Part shown: in pieces, positions 63,470-64,000 of the stretch
Layout: each line of letters starts with the position of its first letter
Numbering within the stretch: position 1 is the first letter of the stretch
Source: a bacterium
GTDB lineage: Bacteria > Pseudomonadota > Gammaproteobacteria > Burkholderiales > Thiobacillaceae
Direction of reading: 5' to 3'
Assembly: GCA_009772925.1 (NCBI GenBank)
Contig: WOUQ01000001.1
Span: 248,001 to 312,000 of the forward strand
Length of the DNA: 64,000 bases
Translations under genes and position numbers: made by a program
Notes under the pieces: model-generated
What the model saw: only the letters and a program-made list of their open reading frames with translations
What the model was told of the DNA's origin: nothing
The model's database searches: none

Positions 63470-64000
63470 ATGCTCTCTCCTCACCTGAAACGTTACGCCT
63501 GGCTGTCCATTGCCGCCGCCCTGGCCACCATCCTGCTGAAGGGCGTGGCCTGGTGGATGACCGGTTCGGTGGGCCTGCTGTCCGATGCCCTGGAATCCTT
63601 CGTCAACCTGGCGGGCGCCCTGATGGCCCTGGCCATGCTGACGCTCGCGGCGATGCCGGCGGACGCCGAGCACGCGCATGGCCATGGCAAGGCGGAATAT
63701 TTCTCCAGCGCCTTCGAGGGCTTCCTCATCTTCGCGGCGGCCCTCGGCATCGCCTATGCCGCCTTCGATCGCCTGCTGCATCCACAGCCCCTGGAGGCGG
63801 TGGGCATTGGCCTCGGCGTGTCGGTGCTGGCCTCCCTGATCAACCTCCTGACCGCGCGCACCCTCATGACCGTCGGCCGCGAGCACCATTCCATCACCCT
63901 GGAGGCGGACGCCCACCACCTGTATGCCGACGTGTGGACCTCGGCCGGCGTCATCGTCGGCGTCGGCCTGGCCTGGCTCAGCGGCTGGCTATGGCTGGAC
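63470..64000 (+). CDS. Cation diffusion facilitator family transporter (partial, runs off right edge)
   Basis: 177 residues visible of about 300-400. Helices with the family metal-site motifs: [31 protein letters not shown] (with the Asp of TM2) and [21 protein letters not shown], a His-rich stretch ahead of TM3. TM5 shows [23 protein letters not shown], the second metal-binding pair. CDF proteins export Zn2+, Fe2+, Co2+ or Mn2+ with proton antiport; the metal cannot be named here. AAGGAACC lies upstream of ATG 63470. Confidence 0.93.
   Translation, partial: MLSPHLKRYAWLSIAAALATILLKGVAWWMTGSVGLLSDALESFVNLAGALMALAMLTLAAMPADAEHAHGHGKAEYFSSAFEGFLIFAAALGIAYAAFDRLLHPQPLEAVGIGLGVSVLASLINLLTARTLMTVGREHHSITLEADAHHLYADVWTSAGVIVGVGLAWLSGWLWLD

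Overview
This 64 kb window is a high-GC chromosomal segment. It most likely comes from a facultatively anaerobic, nitrate-respiring betaproteobacterium of the Rhodocyclales or Nitrosomonadales kind. The pointers are the gene order petA-petB-petC-sspA-sspB, a nar cluster with two NarK transporters and its own NarXL pair, oxygen-independent ubiquinone genes ubiT/U/V, and many dispersed palindromic repeats. The genus is an inference; there is no rRNA to settle it.

Layout. (1) 0-17.2 kb is an unusually dense signalling block. It starts with an outward-reading response regulator that runs off the left edge. Then come about ten co-directional genes, often overlapping by a few bases: a globin-coupled GGDEF-EAL protein, a REC-PAS regulator, an HDOD protein, a tiny ORF, two PAS histidine kinases, a large hybrid kinase with a FixL-like PAS domain, a single-domain receiver, an Hpt-REC-REC-GGDEF protein, a REC-HD-GYP protein, and a CZB protein with a broken GGDEF motif. 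(2) 17.5-22.5 kb holds housekeeping and small genes: an NrfJ-like protein, pcm, truC, DUF2288, yaeQ, an S4-domain protein, a membrane protein and a Sel1 protein. (3) 22.5-29.2 kb is a tetR gene divergent from a complete RND tripartite efflux operon, with an AcrR-like operator over the promoter. (4) 29.1-42.8 kb is the nitrate respiration island: narXL on the minus strand, divergent from narK1-narK2-small membrane gene-narG-narH-narJ-narI-DsrC-like gene. (5) 43-49.4 kb has a small ORF, a ProQ/FinO gene, an AT-richer sodium:solute symporter, tRNA-Thr(TGT), sspB, sspA and the cytochrome bc1 operon. (6) 49.5-55.8 kb has a DegS/HtrA-like protease and a second signalling operon (REC-HD-GYP, PhnD-like binding protein, hybrid kinase, REC-Hpt). 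(7) 55.8-63.1 kb is a minus-strand run: S24-like protein, mutL, ubiT, ubiV, ubiU, yhcC-like radical SAM gene, a heme-copper/NnrS-like membrane protein and a DUF2249 protein. (8) The right edge has a fragment resembling an MBL-fold gene and a partial cation diffusion facilitator.

How the genes work together. The nar genes, the O2-independent quinone genes, the bc1 complex and the DUF2249/NnrS-like pair fit a life that switches between oxygen and nitrate. The first signalling block begins with a heme globin sensor and contains a FixL-like PAS domain, so it may couple oxygen or redox state to c-di-GMP. The strongest regulatory reading is at narX/narK1: two perfect 12-bp inverted NarL-like arms sit symmetrically around an exact IHF consensus.
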